From an uncultured Chlorobiaceae bacterium (GTDB lineage Bacteria; Bacteroidota; Chlorobiia; Chlorobiales; Chlorobiaceae), in contig CAJEXW010000020.1 of assembly GCA_903994525.1 (NCBI GenBank), positions 1 to 43,619 of the forward strand: a stretch of 43,619 nucleotides of DNA. Reading direction: 5' to 3'. The translations under genes and the position numbers were made by a program. The notes beneath the pieces are model-generated. The model was not told where the DNA came from and made no database searches. It saw only the letters and a program-made list of their open reading frames with translations. Each line of letters begins with the position of its first letter. Position 1 is the first letter of the stretch. Below are positions 29,195 to 37,073 of this stretch, piece by piece.

Positions 29195-29291
29195 CGGCTT
29201 ACAATTCCGACAACCCTCGTCGTGCATGTTGGTTTTGATTTGCCCTGCCCTGCTGTAGTCAGTTGGCAGCTTATTTCGACCTTGCTTTTGA
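29195..29291 (+). pseudogene. Decayed FGE 3' end and 39-bp repeat, copy 2
   Basis: CTTACAATTCCGACAACCCT and GCATGTTGGTTTTGATTTG look like a damaged FGE tail (A-Y-N-S-D-N-P-R-R and V-G-F). The 39-bp repeat that also follows the FGE gene at 22352 is at 29253-29291. The matching segment at 37535-37627 is nearly the same. The reading frame is broken. Confidence 0.6.
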
Positions 29292-29301
29292 TCAATAACT
29301 T

Positions 29302-29329
29302 TTTACAAGACCGAATATCGTACTATATT
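29302..29329 (+). promoter_or_regulatory. Promoter of the Phd/RelE pair, copy 1
   Basis: TTTACA (29302-29307) and TATATT (29324-29329) are separated by 16 bases, 35 bases before the antitoxin ATG. The second copy of the pair carries a similar box set near 37634-37665. Confidence 0.5.
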
Positions 29330-29363
29330 CAGGTTTAGAGAAACAACGAACAGGAAAGGATAT

Positions 29364-29645
29364 ATGAATATCACGACCGACATCAAACCGGTTACCTGGC
29401 TCAAAGCAAATGCGGCTGATCTTCTTGCACAGATTAACGAGACGCGCCGTCCGGTTATTATTACCCAGAACGGTGAGCCGAGAGCGGTTCTTCAAGACCC
29501 GAAAAGTTATGAGGACATGCGCAATGCGCTTGGCTTGCTGAAACTGCTGGCACAGGGTGAAGAGGATATTCGCAAAGGCAATATTCGCCCGCAAGAGGAG
29601 GTATTCAGTGACCTTGAACGTCTGTTGAAAGAGCAGACCTCATGA
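29364..29645 (+). CDS. Phd/YefM-type antitoxin, copy 1
   Basis: A 93-residue protein with the Phd signature: TWLKANAADLLAQINETRRPVIITQNGEPRAVLQDPKSYEDM. The N-terminal domain binds DNA and represses the operon; the C-terminal tail neutralises the toxin. AGGAAAGG precedes ATG 29364. The stop overlaps the toxin ATG (ATGA). The copy at 37698-37979 differs in only a few residues. Confidence 0.93.
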   Translation: MNITTDIKPVTWLKANAADLLAQINETRRPVIITQNGEPRAVLQDPKSYEDMRNALGLLKLLAQGEEDIRKGNIRPQEEVFSDLERLLKEQTS

Positions 29646-29971
29646 GTGCAGGCTACAGTGTTTTATGGACTGAAGTTGCGGAAAAAGATCTCAGAGAAAT
29701 TATAACCTTTATTGCTGGGGATAATGTGCCGAATGCTTTGCATGTTCTGGAAAACATCAGGGATAAAGCATCCACGTTATATGCTTTTCCCGAGCGAGGC
29801 AGGGTCGTTCCAGAGCTTCAGTCCAACGGCATTTTTATCTATCGGGAGCTGATTATTTCTCCATGGAGGTTGTTATATCGGATCGCAGACAGGAATGTTT
29901 ATGTAACAGCGGTACTCGACAGCCGACGCAATGTCGAAGAGATTCTGCTGCAGCGTCTTATTCAATCATAA
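29642..29971 (+). CDS. RelE/ParE-type toxin, copy 1
   Basis: A 109-residue protein with the RelE/ParE fold: YSVLWTEVAEKDLREIITFI, the central RVVPELQSNGIFIYRELIISPWRLLYRI and a closing VLDSRRNVEEILLQRL. Toxins of this fold either cut mRNA on the ribosome or poison gyrase; which one cannot be told. It is the intact copy; the one at 37976-41576 is split by IS elements. Confidence 0.92.
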   Translation: MSAGYSVLWTEVAEKDLREIITFIAGDNVPNALHVLENIRDKASTLYAFPERGRVVPELQSNGIFIYRELIISPWRLLYRIADRNVYVTAVLDSRRNVEEILLQRLIQS

Positions 29972-30002
29972 CCACTTTTTGCCTGAAAAAAAGATGATCA
30001 CC

Positions 30003-30140
30003 TTTTTCGCTTGAGTACCATGTTATCTGATCCTCCAGCCGTTGCCCGAAGTATTCGGAATCGTTCATGTGCATAGCGTTTCTTATGAGTTGCGAATAGT
30101 CAAAGTGTTTCCTGTTTTCCATACACTGCGCTACAGCAAC
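30003..30140 (-). pseudogene. 5' end of a DUF4231 gene, remnant (copy 2)
   Basis: The minus frame encodes MHMNDSEYFGQRLEDQITWYSS, the start of the DUF4231 protein at 23085, and the upstream ~50 bases also match. The rest of the gene is missing; the sequence runs into the toxin 3' end. Same remnant at 41600-41683. Confidence 0.8.
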
Positions 30141-30540
30141 CCTTTTTTCCACTCTTTGATTGCTCGCACTTTATCTATTATATTCGTCATTCATCGTTAT
30201 CTCCTCCTTAATTTCACGGGCAACTTCTATTGCAGGGACGTTCCCCGGAGCATTGCAAACTCGAAGAGGTCAGCATCAGAAGCATGCTGTCACAAAAAGA
30301 GTACGCAAACCACGCTATGCCGTTGGTTGCCATCACTGAATATTGAATACGCCAATGCAAGAGAATTCAGAAGAAATGTGTACCGCACAGCGGTGGCAAG
30401 TAAAGAATAAGGCCATCAGTCGCGGGTTCGGACCTTGTGCTTCGTGGCGGTCGGGAATTTTGTCGAGAAATGGGCGATGAATCTTTCATTATATTGAGTT
30501 TTATTGTCACAGAATGACAAGCCTCGCTTGAATAACATCG
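30141..30540. other. Mosaic of remnants between DUF4231 scrap and ATPase gene
   Basis: No complete gene in about 400 bases. On the minus strand, near 30190-30230, a copy of the HigA leader (P-V-K-L-R-R with AAGGAGG) leads into a frame that stops after seven codons. At about 30412-30455, on the plus strand, GGGTTCGG and GTGCTTCGTGG match the FGE gene at 22225-22260. The rest is unrecognised. Confidence 0.5.
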
Positions 30541-30554
30541 TGTGATCTGCTGCA

Positions 30555-31730
30555 ATGCTGAAAAAATTTCTCATTAATAATTTCAAGTCGCTTGTTGACT
30601 TTGAAGTTGAGTTCTCTCGATTCAATTGCCTGATTGGTCTCAATGGCGCAGGCAAGAGTACTCTGCTGCAGGCAATTGACTTTGCCAGCTCTCTGATGAC
30701 TGGTGAAGTGGAGAGTTGGTTGAGTAAAAGGGGCTGGAGTTCCAAAGATGTAAACTCATCGCTTGTCAGCCGTGCAGTTGCAAGAAATATACAGCTTGGC
30801 TTCGAGGTTCAAATCGACAACGATTGTTATCGCTGGGATGCGGTGTATACTCATTTCAATCGCGCCTGCCATGCAGAAAAAATTGTCCGGCAGCGTGATC
30901 AGACAACTCTTTTTACGTCGAGTCGTGGGTTTTTTTCAAACGGAAGCAAAGACAAGAGTGATAAAATCAACTTTCTCTATCAGGGTTCGGTGTTGCCTCA
31001 TCTCAAAGAAGAGCTGTTAACGGATGAAGTTATCAAGGTAAAGAAGCGCATTGGTTCGCTGCGCTCTATGGATCTGTTGTCCCCGCATCTGTTGCGTAAA
31101 AAAGCGAAAAGAGCCACAGAGGGAGATATTGGCATGGGGGGGGAGCACCTTTCAGCATTTATTCATCAGTTATCGGATGAACAGAAACAGCAGTTACAGC
31201 AACAACTCCAACGCTACTATCCCCAGATACTTTTTCTGAAAACAAAGGCATTGCGATCTGGATGGGTACAGCTCGAAATGACTGAAAAGTACCAAAAAAG
31301 CAATGGAGAAGATGAGCTGATAGTGACAGAAGCCCGTCATATCAATGATGGTATGCTGCGGTTGCTGGCTATTCTTGCTCAGCAGTTCAGTCCACCGGAA
31401 ACTCTGTTATTTGATGAGATAGAAAACGGGATTAACCCTGAAATTACTGAACAGGTTGTTGATGCTTTGGTGGCTTCACCCAGGCAGACCATTGTGACTA
31501 CCCACAGCCCCATGGTTCTCAACTATCTGCCGGATGATGTGGCAACAGATTCTGTTACTTTGCTGTACAAACGACCCGATGGTCGCACGCAGGCATGCAA
31601 GTTTTTTGAAATTCCATCTGCTGCACAAAAACTCAATTGTCTTGCGGCTGGTGATGCCATGCTTGATCTCTCTTTGCAGGATGTGGCCATTGAGGCTGAG
31701 CAGATCAGGAGCGCAAGCCATGTTCAGTAA
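30555..31730 (+). CDS. AAA ATPase of an ATPase-TOPRIM pair
   Basis: A 391-residue ABC/OLD-like ATPase. Walker A is GLNGAGKS (28-35), LLFDEIENGINPEITEQ is Walker B, and TTHSPMVLNYL holds the switch His. Long inserted helices lie between. The downstream gene starts 11 bases before its stop and has a TOPRIM-like motif. Such pairs, for example the PARIS system AriA/AriB, act in anti-phage defence; the resemblance is architectural only. Confidence 0.87.
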   Translation: MLKKFLINNFKSLVDFEVEFSRFNCLIGLNGAGKSTLLQAIDFASSLMTGEVESWLSKRGWSSKDVNSSLVSRAVARNIQLGFEVQIDNDCYRWDAVYTHFNRACHAEKIVRQRDQTTLFTSSRGFFSNGSKDKSDKINFLYQGSVLPHLKEELLTDEVIKVKKRIGSLRSMDLLSPHLLRKKAKRATEGDIGMGGEHLSAFIHQLSDEQKQQLQQQLQRYYPQILFLKTKALRSGWVQLEMTEKYQKSNGEDELIVTEARHINDGMLRLLAILAQQFSPPETLLFDEIENGINPEITEQVVDALVASPRQTIVTTHSPMVLNYLPDDVATDSVTLLYKRPDGRTQACKFFEIPSAAQKLNCLAAGDAMLDLSLQDVAIEAEQIRSASHVQ

Positions 31731-32475
31731 GATGGTTGTTTCCGGTGAGGGCCCCACTGATATGGGTAGATGCAATAATCAGGCACCGGTATGTTCTGGA
31801 GCAGCGTATGATATTGGGCCGGTGACGTTGCTGCTGGTTAAACTGCTTGAAAACAACTTGCCTGAATGGAATGCCAATCAGCTTGACTTTGATCATCCAG
31901 AGCAGCTTGTGACCTTTGTCTATCGAGCCCATTTAAGCGGAAAAGCAAAACAGCGGAGATTGATCCGCCCAGCGAAAAACGGAGTCGAAAAAGGGTTTAT
32001 GATACATGCTCAACGGGCTGCTGAGCTGGCGTTTTATGCCCGAGAAAATGGCCATCAGATTGCGGCCTATTTTCATGATACTGATGGCACACAGCAAGAG
32101 TTGCGTGATGATCCTCAACGAAGGGAAAAGTTGGTCAATGCTATCCATAAAGGGTTTCGAGCTGCCAAATTTTCTGAGAATGGAGTTCCTGTTGTGCCTA
32201 AACCCACATCGGAAGCATGGTTGTTGTGTGCTGTAAAAACAGAAGCGTACCAGCATTGCGCTGCGTTGGAGACGCAGTTATCGGGCAATGTACGTTCTCC
32301 TGAGAGATCACCGAAAATTCTTTTGGGCAAAGCGTTGGAAGATGCAGAGTATGACAGGGAAAGACTCTGTGATGTGGCCCGCTCCATATCGATAGAGAGG
32401 CTTGATATGCCAAGCTTTAATGAACTCAGGGAAGATATGCAAAGAGCAATTGTCTCTCTTTGCGGACAGTTCTGA
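31720..32475 (+). CDS. TOPRIM-like nuclease partner
   Basis: A 251-residue protein. SGEGPTDMG near the N-terminus is a TOPRIM-type E-G-x-x-D motif, and HDTDGTQQE about 110 residues on is the D-x-D of that fold. SEAWLL and helices follow. This matches DUF4276-like or DUF4435-like partners of AAA ATPases. The ATG at 31720 overlaps the ATPase gene, showing coupled translation. Intact by length. The exact family needs a profile search. Confidence 0.7.
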   Translation: MFSKMVVSGEGPTDMGRCNNQAPVCSGAAYDIGPVTLLLVKLLENNLPEWNANQLDFDHPEQLVTFVYRAHLSGKAKQRRLIRPAKNGVEKGFMIHAQRAAELAFYARENGHQIAAYFHDTDGTQQELRDDPQRREKLVNAIHKGFRAAKFSENGVPVVPKPTSEAWLLCAVKTEAYQHCAALETQLSGNVRSPERSPKILLGKALEDAEYDRERLCDVARSISIERLDMPSFNELREDMQRAIVSLCGQF

Positions 32476-32623
32476 AGAGAAGTGTCAGTTCTATCGCTTT
32501 TGCAGAATAAGGGCTTTGAACGTCATGGATAGCCGAATTTATGAAAAGGTGCAGGAGGCGTTTGAAAAGGGGACTTTTTGCCAGCGCCTTTTTCTCTGTT
32601 GCATCCTCATGAAAAGTAACTGC

Positions 32624-32762
32624 ATGAATATTTTCGCCCCGGGTGGACGAGTTCTGATACGAGATAAGGAGTGGCTTGTACGTCGTGTTGACAACTCCAA
32701 TGATGGCGGTTTATTGCTGAGTTGTGAAGGTGTCACTGAAAGGGAAAAAAACAGAGTCTTTC
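32624..32762 (+). pseudogene. Possible SNF2-type helicase N-terminus, remnant
   Basis: The frame MNIFAPGGRVLIRDKEWLVR followed by RVDNSNDGGLLLSCEGVTE and an N-R-V-F end resembles the first ~45 residues of a large helicase family that begins F-x-P-G-x-x-V-x-x-R-x-x-E-W. The rest of that gene is absent. The 150 bases before it (32476-32623) hold nothing recognisable. Confidence 0.4.
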
Positions 32763-32845
32763 ATTGCGGTGGACGGGCTACCGCCAGATACCGAAATGTG
32801 CTCTTTAACCTCAATCGGATCACAGCGAAATTGAAAGGAGAAAAA

Positions 32846-33028
32846 ATGCAGACAATAGTCATCAATGTGAATAATGATGTATTGGCAGACAAAGTCAGGT
32901 GGCTTCTGGAACATTTCAAAAACGAAGGATTGGAAATTGTGTCAAAAGAAGATGCATACGATCTGAAATTATTGAGAGCCACAAGAAATGAAGAATCTGT
33001 TCCGTTTGATGAGTATCTGAAACTATAG
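32846..33028 (+). CDS. Small orphan antitoxin-like protein
   Basis: A 60-residue protein starting MQTIVINVNNDVLADKVRWL with an acidic end. AAAGGAG precedes ATG 32846. The N-terminal strand and following helix, with an acidic tail, fit a small antitoxin; no matching toxin follows, only a damaged VapB copy. Function inferred from size and context. Confidence 0.55.
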   Translation: MQTIVINVNNDVLADKVRWLLEHFKNEGLEIVSKEDAYDLKLLRATRNEESVPFDEYLKL

Positions 33029-33262
33029 CGGAGAAATTGTATAAAACAGCAAAAGAGCTTCCTGAACCGGTAGTGGCTGAGATACTTGATTTTGCCGAGT
33101 TCCTGCAAAAAAAATGGCAAGTGAGCGTGCATCAGGTAACGAGATGCTGATCGATATGGCAGGCGGTCTGGAGACTTCCACCACATTTTTTGGTGACCCT
33201 TCAGAAATCCAGAAGCGATTACGGGATGAATGGCAGTAACCATCTCCTTGATACCAATTTTA
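33029..33262 (+). pseudogene. VapB and start of VapC, damaged copy
   Basis: Matches the vapB gene at 35791-36012 almost throughout, but has lost the start codon and has eight rather than nine A in the run after CTGC, which shifts the frame. The following VapC begins MNGSNHLLDTNFI at 33226 and breaks off at about 33262. Confidence 0.75.
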
Positions 33263-33290
33263 TTTGGCAATCTCAGCCATACCCTTTGCT
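33263..33290 (-). pseudogene. Tiny HigA fragment
   Basis: About 28 bases match the region near 36605-36632 of the HigA gene (CAGCCATACCCTTTGCTC), at the joint between the broken VapC and the second 2.3-kb repeat. Confidence 0.55.
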
Positions 33291-33380
33291 CCACGGAATT
33301 TCGTTCCAGCCATGCGATTCCAGGCTGACGAACATCTCTGTCGAAGTTTACAGGTTCATCGGGAGGAGTAAAATGTATCA
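33291..33380 (-). pseudogene. HNH endonuclease, first 30 codons only (copy 2)
   Basis: VIHFTPPDEPVNFDRDVRQPG to WLERN is left; the frame then runs into the HigA and VapC scraps. GTG 33380 overlaps the ATPase stop, as in copy 1. Confidence 0.75.
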
Positions 33381-34661
33381 CTGTCCAGCCTCCATCACTC
33401 TGACAATCCATCTCGGCCAGAAAGGATCATGACCAGCAAGAACCCGCAAGAGTTCAGTGTGAATTTGATCCTTTGTATTGAGCTTATCAGGCAATCCCTG
33501 CGTGTCACCTCTCATAAAAGCCTCTGCACTTTCAAGAGCAAATTCAGCATCCTTTGAGCGAGCCTGTTTCAAGCCAAAAACCTCTGAAGTGAGCCAGCCA
33601 ACAACATCACCCTGTTTTGCCCATGCAATCTCTTCCAGGGTGATTTTTTTCTCCTCCAGACCAAACAGAAACAGCTTGTCTTTACTCTCATCGAAGGAGG
33701 TCTCAATTGAGGCGAGAACAAGGGGCGAGTGCGTTGTAGCTATCACCTGAGTTTTAATCTTTTCCTTTAATCCTGTTGCCACACTGAGCATTGCTGGTAA
33801 AATCGAGCGTTGCCATTGAGGATGGAGATGCGATTCGACCTCATCCATAAGCAGAATGACCGTGTCAGTCGGTGACTGGTTCAGCAACTCTGAGGCCTGC
33901 ACATGCTCGTACCATGTCCAGACCAGCAAATAGGCGAGCCCCAGTATCCGCTTCATTCCTGCTGAAGCATGAGTCACAGGAATACTTGCGTAAGGCAGTT
34001 CGATGGTCGGAATATCGCGCACATCTTCAAGCGCAACGCGGATCGGTTTTCCCGGTTTCATCCATTCCTCGGGGTGCGGAGAGAGCTTTCCAATGACTTT
34101 CGAGAGAAGATTGAACGGAGATACCTGATTCTGGTCAGGCTGATTCTGCCATGTTACCCAATCACGGATAAGGCCGTTACAGAGAATTTTTTTCTCCTCT
34201 TCAAGACCATTCCAGATATTGTCGGGTGTAAAGTGGTAGGCATTCGGCCGATCCGGTTGAACAATGCCTTTCGCCAGCGATGCTTTCCAGTAGTTGCGAG
34301 CTGGATCCCATACAGAAAAACTGCCATCTACTCGCACATAGATAACCAAACCAGGCATAACCGGTCGTGCTTTCGGCCGTGGCCAAACCTGATGAGTGTA
34401 ATCAAAACGACTGTTCGCGGCCTCTTTCGTTGGACCTGTTTTACCAATCAAGTGGTAGCTTATTTCAGCAGCTTCGCCTTTAACCCGTTGTGGCCAGGCT
34501 GGATTACTCGCCCAGGAGCCAGTCAACGTCCACCAGACAATATCCAGTAGAAATGTCTTTCCAAGTCCGTTATCTCCTGTAAACAGATTCAATCTGTCGG
34601 CGAAATCAACACTGAACTCCGGGGCTGGCCCAACTCTTTTCAGGTGAAGCTGCTGTATCAT
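33378..34661 (-). CDS. AAA/SMC-like ATPase of the duplicated operon (copy 2)
   Basis: 427 residues, the same as 25016-26299 except for one residue (VMEAGQ). All ATPase motifs are intact (GDNGLGKT, VILLMDEVE, ATTHSP). With both HNH genes broken, it may be an orphan, or work with the altered first ATPase. Near-identity of the two copies means either recent duplication or gene conversion. Confidence 0.88.
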   Translation of the reverse strand: MIQQLHLKRVGPAPEFSVDFADRLNLFTGDNGLGKTFLLDIVWWTLTGSWASNPAWPQRVKGEAAEISYHLIGKTGPTKEAANSRFDYTHQVWPRPKARPVMPGLVIYVRVDGSFSVWDPARNYWKASLAKGIVQPDRPNAYHFTPDNIWNGLEEEKKILCNGLIRDWVTWQNQPDQNQVSPFNLLSKVIGKLSPHPEEWMKPGKPIRVALEDVRDIPTIELPYASIPVTHASAGMKRILGLAYLLVWTWYEHVQASELLNQSPTDTVILLMDEVESHLHPQWQRSILPAMLSVATGLKEKIKTQVIATTHSPLVLASIETSFDESKDKLFLFGLEEKKITLEEIAWAKQGDVVGWLTSEVFGLKQARSKDAEFALESAEAFMRGDTQGLPDKLNTKDQIHTELLRVLAGHDPFWPRWIVRVMEAGQ

Positions 34662-34736
34662 GTCGCACTGCTGTTGATGGTCATGGAAATGCTCTATGAT
34701 TTGAAGATAATAAATTGCCTGAAAACCTTCAGTTAA

Positions 34737-35489
34737 TCAACAGCAAGGCGTTGCTGCAAATACAATATCCCCCCGAATCAGGGCACCGACAAGATCACCC
34801 TGAATCGGTAATTCGGAAAGTAACCTGACGAGCGTGGGTTCCAGATGACTTTTTCTGTCGAGCACAAAGGTGTTTTCATTGGAAAACTTTCTTATGGCTT
34901 CGGGATTATGCGAGGTCACCAGAATTTGCCCACTCCCCTGAAATGATTGCCGCAATGAGAGAAGAAAAAAGCCGACCTCAGAGAGTGCGAGGTAGTTGTC
35001 AGGTTCATCCCAAAAGCAAAAGAGCGGTCCATAATATCTGTTTGCAGCAACAACCAGCGCACACACCAAAAAGCATTTCTCTCCATCTGACAACTCATTA
35101 AACTCCACACTTAACGGTGCATGATTGTTCACAGTAAACCGGACAATCATATTTTTTGACTCTTTTCCGATTTGTTCATTCTGAATATCCTGGATATCAG
35201 GCATAATTTTCCGAATGTATTCATCAACCTGTGTGTAGGCGGCAGGATACCGGCTGAGAAATCCGGTAAACCACTCGGCAAAGTTAGAACCATCCCGTTT
35301 CGGCATCAATGTTTCACCGCTGGACTCACCATCCATCAAGGCGGGAATTGGAGCCAACAGAATCATAAGAGAGAGCCATCTCCTGAAAATATGGAGGGGG
35401 TCGGTCTCGGATTGCTCCTGTATCCCTTTTACGATCAGCTCAAAATTCTCAAAGCACCTGTAATTATGAACATATAATCGTTGCAGCAT
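34737..35489 (-). CDS. First ATPase of the operon, Walker A deleted (copy 2)
   Basis: A 250-residue frame. It starts MLQRLYVHNYRC as in copy 1, but after LIVKGI jumps to QEQSETDPLHIFRRWLS. The P-loop and the next ~85 residues are gone. The middle (LMPKRDGSNFAEWFTGFL, VDEYIRKIMPDIQ) and the end with LSDGEKCF and CFWDEPDNYL are kept. Without Walker A it cannot bind ATP normally. In-frame internal deletion, so a protein could be made. Confidence 0.78.
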   Translation of the reverse strand: MLQRLYVHNYRCFENFELIVKGIQEQSETDPLHIFRRWLSLMILLAPIPALMDGESSGETLMPKRDGSNFAEWFTGFLSRYPAAYTQVDEYIRKIMPDIQDIQNEQIGKESKNMIVRFTVNNHAPLSVEFNELSDGEKCFLVCALVVAANRYYGPLFCFWDEPDNYLALSEVGFFLLSLRQSFQGSGQILVTSHNPEAIRKFSNENTFVLDRKSHLEPTLVRLLSELPIQGDLVGALIRGDIVFAATPCC

Positions 35490-35513
35490 GGGTGTCGGGT
35501 TGGTTCGTTATGA

Positions 35514-35542
35514 GCTATATCGTTTTAAAATACGTATTACAA
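35514..35542 (-). promoter_or_regulatory. Promoter of the ATPase operon (copy 2)
   Basis: TTGTAA and TATAGC, 17 bases apart; same as copy 1 but with the last base of the -10 changed from T to C. Confidence 0.45.
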
Positions 35543-35577
35543 CAGTCACTTCCATTTTTTGGTTGCTGGAGGAGTTA

Positions 35578-35658
35578 ATGGACTGGTTTCCAGTGCGTAT
35601 TCTTCTTGCAGATCGCTTGCTTGATGTTGTTGCTTTTGAGCGGTTGCTGGAATTCTGA
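35578..35658 (+). pseudogene. Tail of an unknown protein
   Basis: A 26-codon frame MDWFPVRILLADRLLDVVAF ending ERLLEF. Its first 11 residues also stand at 27221, joined there to the radical SAM end. The body of the protein is lost. Confidence 0.4.
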
Positions 35659-35790
35659 GGATATAGATTTACGTTCAAAACCTTACAGGGCGTTGGCTAA
35701 AAGTTTTGAAGTATTACTACATTATGATTATCATGGCAGAGGTGGTGTCAAAAAATAGAAGATCATCATGTTCAGCAACAGGAGATCCAG

Positions 35791-36012
35791 ATGACTACAG
35801 TAGAAAAACTTTATAAAACAGCAAGAGAACTTCCTGAACCGGTAGTAGCTGAGATACTTGATTTTGCCGAGTTCCTGCAAAAAAAAATGGCAGGTGAGTG
35901 TGCATCTGGTAACGAGATGCTGATCGATATGGCAGGCGGTCTGGAGACATCTGCCACGTTTTCCGGTGATCCTTCAGAAATCCAGCAACGATTACGGGAT
36001 GAATGGCAGTAA
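35791..36012 (+). CDS. VapB-type antitoxin (DUF2281-like)
   Basis: A 73-residue protein: VEKLYKTARELPEPVVAEIL then DFAEFLQKK, the DUF2281 motif, and an acidic, flexible C-terminus. AGGAGAT precedes the ATG. It overlaps the VapC gene by 14 bases. Confidence 0.85.
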   Translation: MTTVEKLYKTARELPEPVVAEILDFAEFLQKKMAGECASGNEMLIDMAGGLETSATFSGDPSEIQQRLRDEWQ

Positions 36013-36380
36013 CTATCTCCTTGATACCAATTTCATATTGGGTATACTCAAGTCGAATCCTGCCGTGATTGCGGAAAATATCTTCTCGATCTGTTTATAC
36101 ATCAGAATGCTTTTACAGCGTTATCACACGAATGGAGTTATTGGGCTATCATGGGATTACGGCTGATGAGGAGTGTTTAATCAAAGAAAAGCTTGCTCAT
36201 TTTACCTCTTGTTCATTGACCAGCGAGATTGAAGAGGCAGTTATTAATCTACGCAAAAAACGTAAACTTAAGTTACCGGATGCAATTATTGCCGCAACGG
36301 CACTTTGTTCAGACCTTAAGTTATTGTCATTGGACAGGCATCTTCTTTCTGTTGTGAATGCTGCAAGAAAAGAGCATTAA
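35999..36380 (+). pseudogene. VapC PIN-domain toxin, one frameshift
   Basis: The PIN start MNGSNYLLDTNFILGILKSN lies in one frame. The rest (CFYSVITRMELLGYHGIT, then KLKLPDAIIAATALCSDLKLL) lies in the next. Removing one A from the AAAA at 36074-36077 yields AVIAEISSRSVY and joins the frames. PIN toxins cut tRNA or rRNA. The catalytic Asp residues (LDTN, LPDA) are present, so the shift is recent, or a sequencing error. Confidence 0.82.
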
Positions 36381-36479
36381 TTTATGGTTGTTCGCAATTC
36401 TTCTGAACCAAACCATGAGCAGGTTACCAGCTTGATTTAGTTTTTGAAAATCGGGGCGCACTTATAATCCAGTTTTGCT

Positions 36480-36770
36480 TCACGAAAGCTGTTTGAATGT
36501 CATCTCCACACCGACTGCTTTCAGGACAGCTTTCACAGTTTCGTAGCGTGGATGTGCTCCCGGACGCAAAGCCTTATACAAGCTTTCACGCCCAAGACCT
36601 GTTTTTTTTGCAATCCCAGCCATACCCTTTGCTCTTGCAACATCTCCCAAAGCCTCAAGAAATACCTCCGGGTTCGGATCTTCTTCTGTTGCCTTGAGGT
36701 ATTCGACAATCACTTCATCGTTATCGAGATAGTTGGCCGGGTCAAAATCCCGAATTGTCACTGTGCTCAT
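36480..36770 (-). CDS. HigA-like addiction module antitoxin, orphan
   Basis: A 96-residue protein. STVTIRDFDPANYLDNDEVI is followed by a helix-turn-helix (AKGMAGIAKKTGLGRESLYKAL). This is the COG3636 type of antidote. GGAGGG precedes ATG 36770. No RelE-like toxin lies upstream, where it usually does, so it is an orphan. Confidence 0.85.
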   Translation of the reverse strand: MSTVTIRDFDPANYLDNDEVIVEYLKATEEDPNPEVFLEALGDVARAKGMAGIAKKTGLGRESLYKALRPGAHPRYETVKAVLKAVGVEMTFKQLS

Positions 36771-36827
36771 AGTTTCCCTCCTTAATTTCACAGGCAAGTC
36801 CTTTTGCTCAAGTAATGTCTTGCTGTT

Positions 36828-37073
36828 TTACCCGGCAACTTTATAGGTCTGCCCCACGGGAAGAAAGCCTGCAACATCACCGTTCGCAAGCTGTGACCGG
36901 ATATGCTCAAACAACGTGATCGCCTCTTTCGAGTATAATCGTTCACCACAATGGGTGCAGACTTCGGCGATTACTTTTACAACAGCGGTATGGTTGCCCC
37001 CGGGAATCAATTTTTCCACCTCTTTTGTAATCACTTCACCACCGCATACCGGGCATAGCTCAAACGGGGTCAT
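36828..37073 (-). CDS. YgiT-type zinc-finger antitoxin
   Basis: An 81-residue protein with two Cys-x-x-Cys pairs (CPVCGG and CTHCGE), as in YgiT/MqsA-type antitoxins; the C-terminal helix-turn-helix of MqsA is not present. The start overlaps the stop of the toxin gene. Confidence 0.88.
   Translation of the reverse strand: MTPFELCPVCGGEVITKEVEKLIPGGNHTAVVKVIAEVCTHCGERLYSKEAITLFEHIRSQLANGDVAGFLPVGQTYKVAG

Larger units (their letters stand above)
33291..35610. repeat. 2.3-kb direct repeat, copy 2
   Basis: Same order and orientation as 24929-27253. It has a stretch of its own (35161-35419) but lacks the Walker A stretch of copy 1. The left end cuts the HNH gene after about 30 codons. Confidence 0.9.
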
